Positions 8,592 to 16,557 of a stretch of DNA of 64,000 nucleotides are shown piece by piece (position 1 is the stretch's first letter; each line of letters begins with the position of its first letter). A program made the translations under genes and the position numbers. The notes beneath the pieces are model-generated. The model saw nothing but the letters and a program-made list of their open reading frames with translations. It had not been told where the DNA came from and did not search any database. This DNA comes from HGM04593 sp045661225 (lineage in GTDB: Bacteria; Bacteroidota; Bacteroidia; Bacteroidales; Bacteroidaceae), in NCBI GenBank assembly GCA_045661225.1, contig JAZRFF010000003.1, forward strand, positions 1 to 64,000, given 5' to 3'.

Positions 8592-9629
8592 ATGAGCAAC
8601 AGCCGAACATCAATACTTATTATCTACACAGGCGGTACTATAGGTATGATTCACAACCCCGAGACCGGAGCTCTCGAGAGTTTCAACTTCGACCACCTGC
8701 TCAAACACATTCCCGAGATTCGAGAATTCAACCTGAACATTGGTACAATAACGTTCGACCCTCCAATCGACTCGTCGGATATGGAACCCGCACTCTGGAG
8801 CCGTATAGTGACAATAATCACCGACAATTACGATAAATACGACGGTTTTGTGATTCTTCACGGTACCGACACAATGTCGTTCACCGCATCGGCGCTCAGT
8901 TTTATGCTCGAGGACCTTATGAAACCCGTCATTCTCACCGGCAGCCAGTTGCCTATAGGCGGACTACGCACCGACGGCAAGGAGAATATTATTACCGCCA
9001 TTGAGATTGCAGCAGCCAAACACCCCGACGGCACGCCCATAGTACCCGAGGTGTGTATTTTTTTCCACGAGAAACTTATGCGCGGCAACCGCACCACAAA
9101 GATAAACTCCGAGAGTTTCGGAGCATTCGGCAGCAACAACTACCCCTTGCTTGCGATGGCCGGCACCGACATTCATTTCTATAACCGAAACATTAGAAAA
9201 TATATTCCCGGGCTCAAGCTAAAGCCCCACCACGAATATAACAGCAACATTATAATATTCTCGCTTTTCCCGGGCATTCAGCGCGAAGTTGTCGAGAAAG
9301 TACTCTGCACCAAAGAACTGAAAGGTATAATATTCCGCACCTACGGCGCAGGTAACGCCCCGCAGAAAAAGTGGCTCATAGACGCACTCTCAAAGGCTAC
9401 AGCCGAAGGAAAGATAATCGTCAACATAACCCAATGCGCAGGCGGAAGTGTGCATATGGAGCGTTACGAGACAGGCTTGCAGTTACAGGAAGCGGGCGTA
9501 ATAAGTGGACACGACTCTACGGTAGAGGCTGCAATAACAAAGCTTATGTATCTATTAGGCAAGGAACTGCCCATTGAAGAAGTGCGCCGCCGTATGGGAG
9601 TGAGCTTCGCCGGCGAAATTTCGGTATAA
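8592..9629 (+). CDS. ansA: Type I (cytoplasmic) L-asparaginase
   Basis: A 345-residue asparaginase converting L-asparagine to aspartate and ammonia. Catalytic Thr motifs are both present: YTGGTIGM near residues 12-19 and HGTDTMSFTA near 90-99, followed by a conserved LTGSQ. No signal peptide is seen, in agreement with the type I (AnsA) form rather than the periplasmic type II. Catalytic Lys is expected in the TGSQ-to-DGKENI region (RTDGKENI). It is the second gene after the HAD hydrolase. No terminator hairpin follows; the repeat-rich region starts directly after the stop codon. Confidence 0.95.
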   Translation: MSNSRTSILIIYTGGTIGMIHNPETGALESFNFDHLLKHIPEIREFNLNIGTITFDPPIDSSDMEPALWSRIVTIITDNYDKYDGFVILHGTDTMSFTASALSFMLEDLMKPVILTGSQLPIGGLRTDGKENIITAIEIAAAKHPDGTPIVPEVCIFFHEKLMRGNRTTKINSESFGAFGSNNYPLLAMAGTDIHFYNRNIRKYIPGLKLKPHHEYNSNIIIFSLFPGIQREVVEKVLCTKELKGIIFRTYGAGNAPQKKWLIDALSKATAEGKIIVNITQCAGGSVHMERYETGLQLQEAGVISGHDSTVEAAITKLMYLLGKELPIEEVRRRMGVSFAGEISV

Positions 9630-9910
9630 GGGAAATACAAAAAACTTCTCGCTTACCTAATTAGCGGCATTGCGATGTGATTTTAAGCACACGCAGTGCG
9701 ATTGAAAGCATTAAGTGACAAGAAGCGTCCGGACGAGTAACAGCGCCCTGCGGCGGTTTACGAGCAAGAGGGCGCTTCGACTGATTTTCCCGTGTGCCGG
9801 GGCTTTTGGCCACAAAAGAACATTGCAGAACGACAAAAGTGAGAATATAAGGTTACAGCGTTAAGGGTAAAGACTACCGAAGAATATACACAAAGTGCTG
9901 TTAAAACGGA
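9630..9910. other. Non-coding region with hairpins
   Basis: No gene is seen. It holds a GCAC...GTGC stem-loop at 9687-9700 and an 8-bp perfect stem AGCGCCCT/AGGGCGCT (9742-9749 with 9769-9776). The rest is low-similarity, repeat-like DNA continuing into the elements that follow. Confidence 0.6.
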
Positions 9911-10018
9911 AAACTGAAAAGTGAAAACGGAAAGCTGCGAGTAAGCGAGGGCAGAGGAAAAGTTTACTTTTACTATGCCGAGCGGGAGCAGCTTCAAGCG
10001 CACGCAGTGCGGTTAAAG
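9911..10018. repeat. Interspersed repeat family, copy A
   Basis: A segment of about 108 bp with the shared core GCAGAGGAAAAGTTTACTTT and ending in the stem-loop CGCAC-GCA-GTGCG (9999-10011). Three more copies lie at 11860, 12486 and 12624, all in the same orientation around the ATPase gene. Minus-strand frames through it look like spurious proteins. Confidence 0.85.
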
Positions 10019-10029
10019 GGGAAAACTTG

Positions 10030-10290
10030 TGCTGTTGCTGCTGTCGAACGACGTGCTGTGTACAAACAAAAAAAAGTGTGCCGTGTTTGACAGCACCAAC
10101 TAATCGCAACCCGCTCTTCGAACGACCATTGCTGTTGCTGCTGTCGAACGACGTTCTGTGCGCAAACCAAAAAGTGTGCCGTGTTTGACAGCACCAACCA
10201 ATCGCAACCCGCTCTTCGAGCGACCATTGCTGTTGCTGCTGTCGAACGAGGGTAAAAAAGTGTGCCGTGTTTCACAACAGGGCACACAGT
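10030..10290. repeat. 100-bp tandem repeat, about 2.6 copies
   Basis: Units begin at 10030, 10130 and 10228, each with TGCTGTTGCTGCTGTCGAAC, and share GTGTGCCGTGTTTGACAGCA. The third unit is truncated and diverges after about 60 bp. There are no unique spacers of constant size, so it is not a CRISPR array. Two overlapping minus-strand frames arise only from the repetition. Confidence 0.85.
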
Positions 10291-10493
10291 CTATTCCCGA
10301 CAGGGAATAATGGTTTGGAAAATAGTATACCGCAAATATACATCAGCAAAATAGCGTTTTGCAAGTTTTTTTGCATCTTTTTTAGCAACGATGTGCTAAA
10401 ATGTGGAAAAAGAAGCCTTTCCCGAGTATGGCAGCGTGTTAATAAAGTTAGTATTGTGAATAGCTTGGTTGAATAATTTTTAATTCAGTTATA

Positions 10494-10523
10494 TTGTCGG
10501 TTTAAAAACTTTCTTTATCTTTG
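10494..10523 (+). promoter_or_regulatory. Promoter of the DUF4143 ATPase gene
   Basis: TTG (10494-10496), a 19-nt spacer, then TATCTTTG (10516-10523). The start codon follows 43 nt later. Confidence 0.65.
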
Positions 10524-10566
10524 TTGAACAAAAGTGCGTATATACGCAATAATATTCAGTAGGATT

Positions 10567-11820
10567 ATGGAGATAAAGCGTGATTTATACCTAAACAAAC
10601 TCATTAGGAGTATGCACAATGGAATGATAAAGGTGGTAACCGGAATCCGTCGTTGTGGCAAATCGTATTTACTTTTCAACTTGTTCAGCGATTATCTAAA
10701 GGCTCAGGGAGTTGATGATGAGCACATAATTAAAGTTGATTTGGAGGACCGTCGTAACAAGAAATTACGAAATCCTGATGCCTTACTTGAATACATTGAT
10801 GCCCGTATAGCAAAAGAGGGTATGCATTATGTGATGCTTGATGAGGTACAATGGGTGGAAGAGTTTGAGGACGTACTGAATAGTTATCTTAAAATTCCAA
10901 ATGTTGATGTGTATGTGACAGGCAGTAACTCCAAATTCCTGTCAAGCGACGTTATTACCGAATTTCGTGGTCGTGGTGATGAGATAAAAGTTGCACCTTT
11001 ATCGTTTAGTGAGTTTTTTTCTGTCTTTGAGGGTTCACGCGAGGAGGCTATGGAAGAGTATATGACTTTTGGAGGACTACCGATGATTGCAACAATGCAG
11101 GGTAATGAGGAGAAGATGAAGTATCTTCAGACACTCTTTAAGAAAACATACATTACCGATATATTGGAGAGATATAAAATCAAGAACGAAGAGGAGTTGG
11201 AGGAACTTATCAATATTCTTTCTTCATCAATCGGAGGTCTTATCAATCCAAACAAGTTAGTAAACACCTTCAAGTCTGTCAAGAATGTTTCTATATCTCC
11301 AAATACCATAAGTTTCTACCTCGAAATATTGCAAGAGGTATTTATGGTGGAAAAGTCAATACGATACGACATTAAAGGAAAAAAGTACATTGACACTCCT
11401 GCCAAATACTATTTCGCTGATTTAGGATTACGCAATGCCCGTATAAATTTCCGTCAGCACGAGATAACACATTTAATGGAAAATCTCATATACAATGAGC
11501 TTCGCACTCGCGGGTTGATGGTTGATGTGGGTGTTGTAGTAGTAAACACCAAAGATGAGGAGGGCAAAAGCCTGCGTAAACAATTGGAAGTTGATTTTGT
11601 ATGCAACGAAGGTAGTAAACGATGTTACATACAATCGGCTTTGAGGTTGCCTAATGAAGAAAAACGGGAACAAGAACTACGTTCGTTAACGCACATATCG
11701 GACAGTTTTCAGAAGTTTGTAATTACCGAAGACTCAATAAAGCGGTATCAAGACGAAAACGGCGTTGTGTTTATGAACATATATGAGTTCTTGCTCGATA
11801 GGGAAAGTTTGAAAGTTTAA
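10567..11820 (+). CDS. AAA+ ATPase with C-terminal DUF4143
   Basis: A 417-residue ATPase of the AAA_14/DUF4143 type. The Walker A motif is GIRRCGKS near residues 26-33, Walker B is VMLDEVQ near 88-94, and sensor 1 follows in VTGSNSK. The middle (GLPMI, TYITDILERY) and the C-terminal nuclease-like DUF4143 part (YFADLGLRNA, ...EVDFVCN) are typical. These proteins are common in gut Bacteroidales and patchily distributed; their function is not established. The internal ATG is preferred because it follows the promoter and gives the conserved MEIKRDLYL start. It is visibly more A+T rich than its neighbours and sits between copies of repeat family A-D, which suggests horizontal acquisition. Confidence 0.9.
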   Translation: MEIKRDLYLNKLIRSMHNGMIKVVTGIRRCGKSYLLFNLFSDYLKAQGVDDEHIIKVDLEDRRNKKLRNPDALLEYIDARIAKEGMHYVMLDEVQWVEEFEDVLNSYLKIPNVDVYVTGSNSKFLSSDVITEFRGRGDEIKVAPLSFSEFFSVFEGSREEAMEEYMTFGGLPMIATMQGNEEKMKYLQTLFKKTYITDILERYKIKNEEELEELINILSSSIGGLINPNKLVNTFKSVKNVSISPNTISFYLEILQEVFMVEKSIRYDIKGKKYIDTPAKYYFADLGLRNARINFRQHEITHLMENLIYNELRTRGLMVDVGVVVVNTKDEEGKSLRKQLEVDFVCNEGSKRCYIQSALRLPNEEKREQELRSLTHISDSFQKFVITEDSIKRYQDENGVVFMNIYEFLLDRESLKV

Positions 11821-11859
11821 GCTAATGATAAGTAACTTTTACTATGCCGAGGGCTGTTG

Positions 11860-11960
11860 AAACTGAAAGGTGAAAACTGCGGGTAAGCGAGAGCAGAGGA
11901 AAAGTTTACTTTTACTATGCCGAGCGGGAGCAGTTTCAATCGCACGTAGTGCGGTTAAAA
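11860..11960. repeat. Interspersed repeat family, copy B
   Basis: Second copy of the element at 9911-10018. Its terminal stem-loop is CGCAC-GTA-GTGCG (11941-11953). A partial copy of the core (TTTTACTATGCCGAG) lies just before it at about 11837-11851, next to the stop codon of the ATPase gene. Confidence 0.85.
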
Positions 11961-12084
11961 TGGGAAACTGAAAACTGAAAGGGGGGGAAGTTTCATTGCC
12001 AACTTTAAATTCTCGGTGACCCGTGAGCTTTTCTTGCTCTAAAGGCAGGAATCTTACTCACACTTTTTTTAGAAAAAAGTGCGC

Positions 12085-12202
12085 AAAAAACGGGCAGACG
12101 CGTCCGTCATTCGGTGGCTCTTTTGCTCATAAGTTGCCCTGCGGGGCAACATTCTTCGGTTGAGCCGCCTCGTCGCTTCGCTGTGACTCCCGAACGCTGC
12201 CC
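12085..12202 (-). ncRNA. Candidate structured RNA with terminator-like 3' end
   Basis: Read on the minus strand, this segment can form four nested stems: GGGCAG/CTGCCC (12202-12197 with 12097-12092), CGTTCGG/CCGAATG (12196-12190 with 12114-12108), GGCTC/GAGCC (12166-12162 with 12120-12116) and GTTGCCC/GGGCAAC (12150-12144 with 12139-12133, loop CGCA). The outer stem is followed by GTTTTTT, as in a rho-independent terminator. Upstream, TTACTTTG (12258-12251) is one base off a -7 box. No protein is encoded. The RNA assignment is inferred from folding alone. Confidence 0.4.
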
Positions 12203-12485
12203 ATTGTTTTAGAAATTACTCCTGCTACTGGGCACAGTTCCTTTTATTGCCAAAGTAATCTTTTTAACCCTTCCGGCACCGTTAAAATCACAACACAATG
12301 TCGCTGAAATTCCGGCAGACAGCGAGGACAACTTGTGCGATTGAAACGAAAAAGTGAAAACGGAAAAGTGAAAGCTTGTGCAAGCGAGTGAGCGGAAATT
12401 TATTTACGCACCCAAGGAGCGCAGCCAAGTTTCAAGCGCACAAAGTGCGGTTAAAGCGGAAAAGTGCAAGCGAGTGGGCGGTTAA
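12203..12485. other. Non-coding region between candidate RNA and repeat copy C
   Basis: No gene recognised. It contains a CGCAC-AAA-GTGCG stem-loop at 12437-12449 and phrases such as GTGCAAGCGAGTG that recur in the neighbouring repeats. The piece 11961-12084 is also non-coding and includes a CACTTTTTT/AAAAAAGTG hairpin at 12061-12081. Confidence 0.6.
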
Positions 12486-12597
12486 AAACTGAAAGGTTAA
12501 AGGTGAAAAGTGAAAGCTGCGGGTAAGCGAGAGCAGAGGAAAAGTTTACTTTTACTATGCCGAGCAAGAGCTGGTTCAAGCACAAAATGTGCTTAAA
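12486..12597. repeat. Interspersed repeat family, copy C
   Basis: Third copy. The terminal stem-loop has changed to AAGCACA-AAA-TGTGCTT (12578-12594), a 7-bp stem whose two arms have both changed compared with copies A, B and D. Confidence 0.85.
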
Positions 12598-12623
12598 GCT
12601 TGTGCAAGCGAGTGGGCGGTTAA

Positions 12624-12737
12624 AAACTGAAAGGTGAAAGGTGAAAAGTGAAAGCTGCGAGTAAGCGAGAGCAGAGGAAAAGTTTACTTTTACTATGCCG
12701 AGCAAGAGCAGGTTCAAGCGCACGCAGTGCGGTTAAA
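12624..12737. repeat. Interspersed repeat family, copy D
   Basis: Fourth copy, ending in CGCAC-GCA-GTGCG (12719-12731). It is separated from copy C by about 26 bp with GTGCAAGCGAGTGGGCGG, so C and D look like a local duplication. Confidence 0.85.
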
Positions 12738-12789
12738 GCGGAAAAGTGCAAGCGAGTGGAGCAAGGTGTAAAGGCGAAGCTTTACTCAT

Positions 12790-13701
12790 TTACTCCGTTA
12801 CAGGACGTATCGTACGGCCGCAATAACGAAAATCAAAGTTTCTGTGCTTACTATTACTTTGGAAATACAAATAGTAAGCATTGTAGCCAAAACCACCTTC
12901 CAACGAACTCGACCAACAACTGCCACTGTAACCTCTGTTGTCAACTTCTGTACCACTACAGTATCCCGCAGCGGGCAGGAATATAGTGTTACCGTTAGGC
13001 CCGGTAACACGGTAGCCGTTAACACCACTTTGGGTTGTCCAGGTCCAGACACAATCGGTGCGTAACTCGTCCAGTTCAGCGAGTGTAGGCATTCGCCAAC
13101 TGCCACCCCAATTAACGTGTGCCGCGTCATCGGCAAGCTCAAGAGAGGTCTTGTTGTCAACCGCGCCGTAACCACCGTGAGTACAATATTTGGTCAATGT
13201 ATAGCTGCTACCGTTGCAGTATTTATAGGTACTCCAAGAATAATCGTTCTTGCCGGTTGTTTCACCCCAGGAAAAATAGTCGCCGTAACCTTCGGGGCTG
13301 GTGGCGCCAACATTGCAAGCAGCCCACTTTACACTCAAACCAAGGTCAACGACCTCGTGACCATCAATAAAACGTCGGAAGAACTTTGCAATCAAAGTTA
13401 AATCCTCGCTTACGATAAAGGTATATATTGCTTCGGAACTTACAGGAGTTTCGTCACCATTGACAAACCAGCCGACAAATTCATACTCATCATCGGCTGT
13501 AGCGACAACAGTAACAGCGGAGCCCGGCTTAAATTTCTTTAATGAAACAGGGAATTTTTCAAAAGCGACAGAACCACCCTCGGTTGCTGTTATATATATT
13601 TCGCAAGGAGTTAAAAGTTCACCATCATCGCTACTACAAGACACAAACAGCACCGACAGAGCAACAACCACCCCAAACAAAACAAATAAACACCTTTTCA
13701 T
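12790..13701 (-). CDS. Surface lipoprotein with InlB-type and FISUMP-type domains
   Basis: A 303-residue lipoprotein. The lipobox ends at Cys22 and is followed by SSDDGE, which resembles the Bacteroidales lipoprotein surface-export signal. Residues about 30-115 form an InlB/Listeria-Bacteroides-type repeat (VTVVATADDEYEFVGWFVNG). The rest is the Fibrobacter-Bacteroides major-paralogous (FISUMP) fold: DLGLSVKWAACNVGA, YGDYFSWGET, GGSWRMPTLAEL, YLYFQSN and a C-terminal RYCGRTIRPV. The function of this lectin-like domain is unknown. The ATG at 13701 is chosen because it places the lipobox at the normal distance; an upstream extension would overlap the preceding gene. It lies 10 bp after the DMT exporter gene. 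Confidence 0.88.
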   Translation of the reverse strand: MKRCLFVLFGVVVALSVLFVSCSSDDGELLTPCEIYITATEGGSVAFEKFPVSLKKFKPGSAVTVVATADDEYEFVGWFVNGDETPVSSEAIYTFIVSEDLTLIAKFFRRFIDGHEVVDLGLSVKWAACNVGATSPEGYGDYFSWGETTGKNDYSWSTYKYCNGSSYTLTKYCTHGGYGAVDNKTSLELADDAAHVNWGGSWRMPTLAELDELRTDCVWTWTTQSGVNGYRVTGPNGNTIFLPAAGYCSGTEVDNRGYSGSCWSSSLEGGFGYNAYYLYFQSNSKHRNFDFRYCGRTIRPVTE

Positions 13702-13711
13702 AACTACACTC

Positions 13712-14626
13712 TTATTTATTCTTATGCTTTTTGCCTCCGAATCTCCCGTCCAGGCAGGCAAGGCCAATGAGGATAAGCGCCGCACCCGACAGCGCCACCC
13801 ACGTTACGCGCTCGCCAAGCACAAGCGCCGATGTTATTATAGCAACAAGCGGGTTAAGGTAGAGCAAGTTCGTAGCAGTGACGGCCCCCATTCGTGCCAT
13901 ACACCAGTTCCACCCAAGAAAGCAGAACATCGACGCCACGCAGCCAAGGAACAATATATTACCCCACACAGCAGGACCACCCGCCAAAAGAATATCCACG
14001 TTCACGCCCCTTGCAAACAAGAATGGCAATATTGTAAGCAGTCCATACCCGAACACCTTGCGCGTAATAACCATATTTCCGTAACGCTCCTGCAAACGCT
14101 TGACCACAAGAGAATACAACACCCAGCAGATGCACGCGGCAAACGCCAAAATATCGCCAAGCGGCGAGAGACGCAGAATAAAATTTCCGTTAAACACCAC
14201 AAGCGCCATTCCCACAAAGGCTACCAGCGAGCCAACTACCCCGCTCTTTCCAAGACGCTCGCTCGGGTAAATACACCCAAGCACAATTGCTGTAAGCAAC
14301 GGCGTCATACAGACAATGAGCGAGACATTAGAGCAGTAACCGTATGCCAATGCGTAATTTTCGGTAACAAAGTAGAGCGAACCGCCGGTAAGGCCAAGCG
14401 AGAGGGCAAGCAGCTCGTCCTTCCAGTTATCAAGAAAAAGCTTTTTACCCGATATTGGCAACATAAGCAGGTAAGCAAGCACAAAGCGAAAGAGGAAAAT
14501 CTCATCGGGACGCAACCCTGCGTTTATAAGCAGTTTGGTCAGCACAAAAGTACACCCCCATATTACCACTATCACTAATGCAGTAATATAGACCAACACC
14601 CCCGATGTTTCAGACTTTCCGCCCAT
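13712..14626 (-). CDS. EamA/DMT family transporter
   Basis: A 304-residue inner-membrane protein with ten predicted helices in two EamA repeats (residues about 10-140 and 155-290). It begins with the typical VIWGCTFVLTK and has FRFVLAYLL in the first repeat and YLNPLVAIITSALVLGE in the second. DMT transporters move metabolites or amino acids, usually outward; the substrate cannot be read here. It is followed at 10 bp by a surface lipoprotein gene and preceded at 18 bp by a SulP gene, so all three may share a transcript without an obvious functional link. Confidence 0.9.
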   Translation of the reverse strand: MGGKSETSGVLVYITALVIVVIWGCTFVLTKLLINAGLRPDEIFLFRFVLAYLLMLPISGKKLFLDNWKDELLALSLGLTGGSLYFVTENYALAYGYCSNVSLIVCMTPLLTAIVLGCIYPSERLGKSGVVGSLVAFVGMALVVFNGNFILRLSPLGDILAFAACICWVLYSLVVKRLQERYGNMVITRKVFGYGLLTILPFLFARGVNVDILLAGGPAVWGNILFLGCVASMFCFLGWNWCMARMGAVTATNLLYLNPLVAIITSALVLGERVTWVALSGAALILIGLACLDGRFGGKKHKNK

Positions 14627-14644
14627 AGAATTGAACCGGTTAGC

Positions 14645-16342
14645 TTACAGCCCCTTCTCCTTACCGACCTCGGTAGCACGCTGTAAAGCCGCGTGAATGT
14701 TGTTGCACACATTCTCCTTGCCGACAAGTGCCACAAGACCGGCCTTTTGCAACGCTTTTTCAACATTATCGTGCACACCCGAGAGAATCACGTGGCGTCC
14801 TTCGTGTTTCGATGCATTTATAAAAATCTCAAGGTTATGCAAGCCCGTCGCATCAATGAATGTCACCTTACGCATACGCACAACGCGTATAGGCATTGCA
14901 TCGGTGTTGCGAGTAAGTTCATCGAACTTATTGGCAATACCAAAGAAGAAAGGTCCCTCAATCTCAAAAACCTCGGTACCTGTGGGAATACAGAGCACCT
15001 CATCTTTCTCGCCATCGTGATGAACCTCCATTTCGTTGCGGACAACCGAAATATGAGCACTCTCCATCGCGCGCTTCATAAAGAGGACGATTGCCATTAC
15101 AAGGCCAACTTCTATAGCCAATGTGAGGTCAAAGAATACAGTGAGCAAAAGTGTTACAAAAAGAACACTTGTACCCGACATTGAACTTTTGCACATTGAA
15201 GCAATAGTTCTCCAGCCACTCATATTGTAGGCAACCATCACAAGCACGCCTGCAAGGCAAGGCATTGGGATAAGTTCGACAAGGCCACCCAGGAACAACA
15301 GCACAAGCAGCAACACAAGTGTGTGAATGACACCAGCAACAGGCGTCTTTCCACCGTTGTTTATGTTAGCCATAGTACGGGCAATAGCACCTGTAGCAGG
15401 AATTCCGCCAAAGAAAGGCACTATCACATTTGCAATACCCTGACCAATCAGCTCGGTGTTAGAATTATGACGGTCGCCGATAACGCCATCGGCCACCATT
15501 GCCGACAACAACGACTCTATAGCGCCCAGCATTGCAATTGTAAACGCAACCGGCGCAAGTGCCTGAAAGGTTGCCCACCACGACACACCAGGCGCAAGCG
15601 TTGGAGCAACAAATGAGGGTAGCCCTTTGGGTAGTTCGTAGAGGTCTCCAATGGTCTTTATAGTATTCACACCGGCAAACTCTTTCAGCAGATAAGCAAC
15701 AAGAGTCATCACCACAATAGCCAGCAACGAACCGGGAACCTTCTTCGAGAATTTCGGAGTAACAGCAATAAGCACGACGCTAAGCACACCCATTGCAGCA
15801 CTCCAAACATCAATATTGCCAATATTATTGAAATAACATATCCACTTATCAATGAAATTGGCAGGCACGTTGTTTATTCCAAGCCCCAAAAGGTCGTTTA
15901 TCTGTGTCGAGAAAATAGTTATAGCAATACCGCCCGTAAAACCAATGATAATGGGGTAAGGCATAAATTTAATTACAGCACCAAGACGGCAGAGACCCAT
16001 AATTATCAGAATAACACCCGCCATAATAGTAGCAATAGCAAGCCCGCCAAGGCCAAATTGCTGTATAACCCCGTATATTATTACAATAAATGCACCTGTA
16101 GGGCCACCAATCTGCACTTTCGAGCCTCCAAAGACCGAGATTAACACTCCTGCAATAATTGCGGTGATGAGTCCTTCGGCCGGACCTACTCCACTCGCAA
16201 TACCAAAGGCAATAGCCAACGGAATAGCCACAATACCTACAATTATTCCGGCCATCACATCGGCACCGAACTTCTCACGAGAATAGTCCTTCATACAACC
16301 GAAGAACTTAGGACTAAAGTCAATAATTTTTTTCGTATCCAT
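14645..16342 (-). CDS. SulP family anion transporter with STAS domain
   Basis: A 565-residue SLC26/SulP transporter. The N-terminal membrane domain (about 20-430) carries the family hallmarks AIPLAIAFGIASGVGP and GGPTGAF. The cytoplasmic C-terminus (about 445-560) is a STAS domain (FEIEGPFFFG, VTFIDATGLHNLE, ILSGVH). Bacterial members carry sulfate, bicarbonate or dicarboxylates; substrate unknown here. A -7 box TAACTTTG is seen on the minus strand at 16438-16431 but its -33 partner is poor. It is the first gene of the group with the DMT exporter and the FISUMP-type lipoprotein. Confidence 0.94.
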   Translation of the reverse strand: MDTKKIIDFSPKFFGCMKDYSREKFGADVMAGIIVGIVAIPLAIAFGIASGVGPAEGLITAIIAGVLISVFGGSKVQIGGPTGAFIVIIYGVIQQFGLGGLAIATIMAGVILIIMGLCRLGAVIKFMPYPIIIGFTGGIAITIFSTQINDLLGLGINNVPANFIDKWICYFNNIGNIDVWSAAMGVLSVVLIAVTPKFSKKVPGSLLAIVVMTLVAYLLKEFAGVNTIKTIGDLYELPKGLPSFVAPTLAPGVSWWATFQALAPVAFTIAMLGAIESLLSAMVADGVIGDRHNSNTELIGQGIANVIVPFFGGIPATGAIARTMANINNGGKTPVAGVIHTLVLLLVLLFLGGLVELIPMPCLAGVLVMVAYNMSGWRTIASMCKSSMSGTSVLFVTLLLTVFFDLTLAIEVGLVMAIVLFMKRAMESAHISVVRNEMEVHHDGEKDEVLCIPTGTEVFEIEGPFFFGIANKFDELTRNTDAMPIRVVRMRKVTFIDATGLHNLEIFINASKHEGRHVILSGVHDNVEKALQKAGLVALVGKENVCNNIHAALQRATEVGKEKGL

Positions 16343-16501
16343 TGTTTATAAAACTTTTCACAGCATATTTCAAGAGCGGGAACAACCTCACGCAAAGAGA
16401 CGCGAGACACCCTGCCTTTAAAAAACCGTGCAAAGTTACTAAATAAATCTTTTTTAACTTATTTTATGTTTTAAAAAATAACAGTAGAAAGTAAATATTT
16501 A

Positions 16502-16533
16502 ACAAAGAGAGAGGAATGCAAAGCACTCCTCTC
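16502..16533 (-). terminator. Terminator after mscS
   Basis: Stem GAGAGGAATGC/GCACTCCTCTC (16509-16519 with 16523-16533). The single mismatch becomes a G-U pair in the minus-strand RNA, and the stem is followed there by TCTTTGTT. It ends the PPIase-bcp-mscS transcript. Confidence 0.65.
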
Positions 16534-16557
16534 CTTGATTAACAGCAAAACTGTGAA

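Noticed and set aside
9758..10287. Several small minus-strand frames
   Set aside because: They arise only from the repeats; near-identical peptides recur at 12451-12723 with no start or RBS context.
10030..10290. Possible CRISPR array
   Set aside because: Units are 98-100 bp with no short repeats and unique spacers, and no cas genes are near.
13460..14578. 372-codon plus-strand frame
   Set aside because: Antisense to the FISUMP lipoprotein and DMT exporter; composition of a shadow frame, with no promoter.
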